Shown here in pieces: positions 4,801 through 5,171 of a stretch of 5,171 nt of DNA. Below the pieces are notes generated by a model. The model was given only the letters and a program-made list of their open reading frames with translations, had not been told where the DNA came from and ran no database searches. Numbering within the stretch: the first letter of the stretch is position 1; each line of letters opens with the position of its first letter. The stretch is taken from the NCBI GenBank assembly GCA_900765185.1, contig CAAFQT010000200.1, positions 1 through 5,171 on the forward strand, in the 5' to 3' direction. Made by a program: the position numbers and the translations under genes. The DNA is from an uncultured Collinsella sp. (GTDB lineage: Bacteria > Actinomycetota > Coriobacteriia > Coriobacteriales > Coriobacteriaceae).

Positions 4801-5171
4801 ACTCACCAGCGAGCAGAGACTCTCGCGTGCCATCGACATCATGGAAGCCCTCTACGCAGCCGGAAGCGCGGGGCTGACGAGAAATGAGATTTGCAGCCGC
4901 TTCGACATTTCCGGAGCTTCGCTGGACGAGATCCTCGATATCGTCTCGACCCTCGCTGATCGCGAGTCGGGCGCCCGCATTATCTGCGAGCGTAACGGCG
5001 AACACATATCCCTTACCGGCGATGCGGGGCGCGTGCTGCCGCTGCGCCTGAGTGCCGCCGAAGGCGCCGTGCTCAATCATGAACTTGAATCACTGGGGAT
5101 CGAGCCCCAGGCGGCGGCTCGGATTCGACATGCTCTCCTTCCCGAAGAGCTCGGCTACAATCAGCGCGTCG
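4781..5171 (+). CDS. Second WYL-type regulator, PafC-like (3' partial, N-terminal 130 aa)
   Basis: An open frame from ATG at 4781 runs to the window edge without a stop, giving MSMPARKLTSEQRLSRAIDI onward. Residues about 8-60 look like a winged helix-turn-helix (RLSRAIDIMEALYAAG, then LTRNEICSRFDIS and SLDEILDIVSTLAD). Residues about 88-110 (VLPLRLSAAEGAVLNHELESLG) match the linker seen in PafB/PafC-type proteins, P-L-x-L-[ST]-x-x-E-x-x-x-L, which precedes the WYL domain. The WYL domain itself would lie beyond the window. The gene overlaps the first regulator by 20 bases in another frame, so they form one operon, and such tandem WYL proteins usually act together as a heterodimer. Family assignment rests on the HTH, the linker and the pairing; the diagnostic WYL motif is not visible. 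Confidence 0.75.
   Translation, partial: MSMPARKLTSEQRLSRAIDIMEALYAAGSAGLTRNEICSRFDISGASLDEILDIVSTLADRESGARIICERNGEHISLTGDAGRVLPLRLSAAEGAVLNHELESLGIEPQAAARIRHALLPEELGYNQRV

Noticed and set aside
4763..5080. Minus-strand open frames opposite the second WYL gene
   Set aside because: The plus strand encodes a helix-turn-helix and a PafB/PafC-type linker with a coupled start; the reverse products have no recognisable features.

Overview
The window looks like the end of a draft contig from a GC-rich actinobacterium. The best guess is a gut member of the Coriobacteriia such as Collinsella. This is inferred from base composition, the avoidance of A/T-ending Leu and Ser codons, a PafB/PafC-like pair of WYL regulators, and the style of the proteins; no rRNA or marker gene settles it. 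The first 18 bases are not biological: they exactly match the 3' end of the Illumina read-1 adapter, so the true sequence starts at about base 19.

Layout, left to right. (1) Bases 19-96 probably hold the last 25 codons of a plus-strand membrane protein cut by the contig end. (2) Bases 106-141 form a strong GC-rich hairpin, a shared terminator between converging genes. (3) On the minus strand an apparent two-gene operon reads toward that terminator. It starts with a 1058-residue membrane protein whose M28-type peptidase fold is split by an acidic, low-complexity insertion of about 670 residues (403-3579). A 72-residue single-pass membrane protein follows (163-381), with its own Shine-Dalgarno and a GTG start. 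(4) Bases 3580-3777 are a divergent control region with candidate promoters both ways, a CCGAATTCGG palindrome, and two CCCCGAGCG copies placed almost symmetrically around it. (5) On the plus strand are two overlapping WYL-family transcription regulators: one complete (3778-4800) and one cut by the window edge (4781 onward).

How the parts may work together is inference. The WYL pair probably acts as a heteromeric or tandem regulator and may control the divergent membrane-protein operon. Positive-inside reasoning puts the M28-like domain and its insertion in the cytoplasm. The M28 fold keeps the first metal-ligand motif (H-Y-D) and a late His, but the positions aligned with the bridging Asp and the catalytic Glu pair are changed, so it may be a pseudo-peptidase that works as a scaffold. 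Four copies of an acidic-flanked Thr motif in the insertion suggest regulation by Ser/Thr phosphorylation. The most unusual element of the window is this split, degenerate, motif-studded membrane protein.
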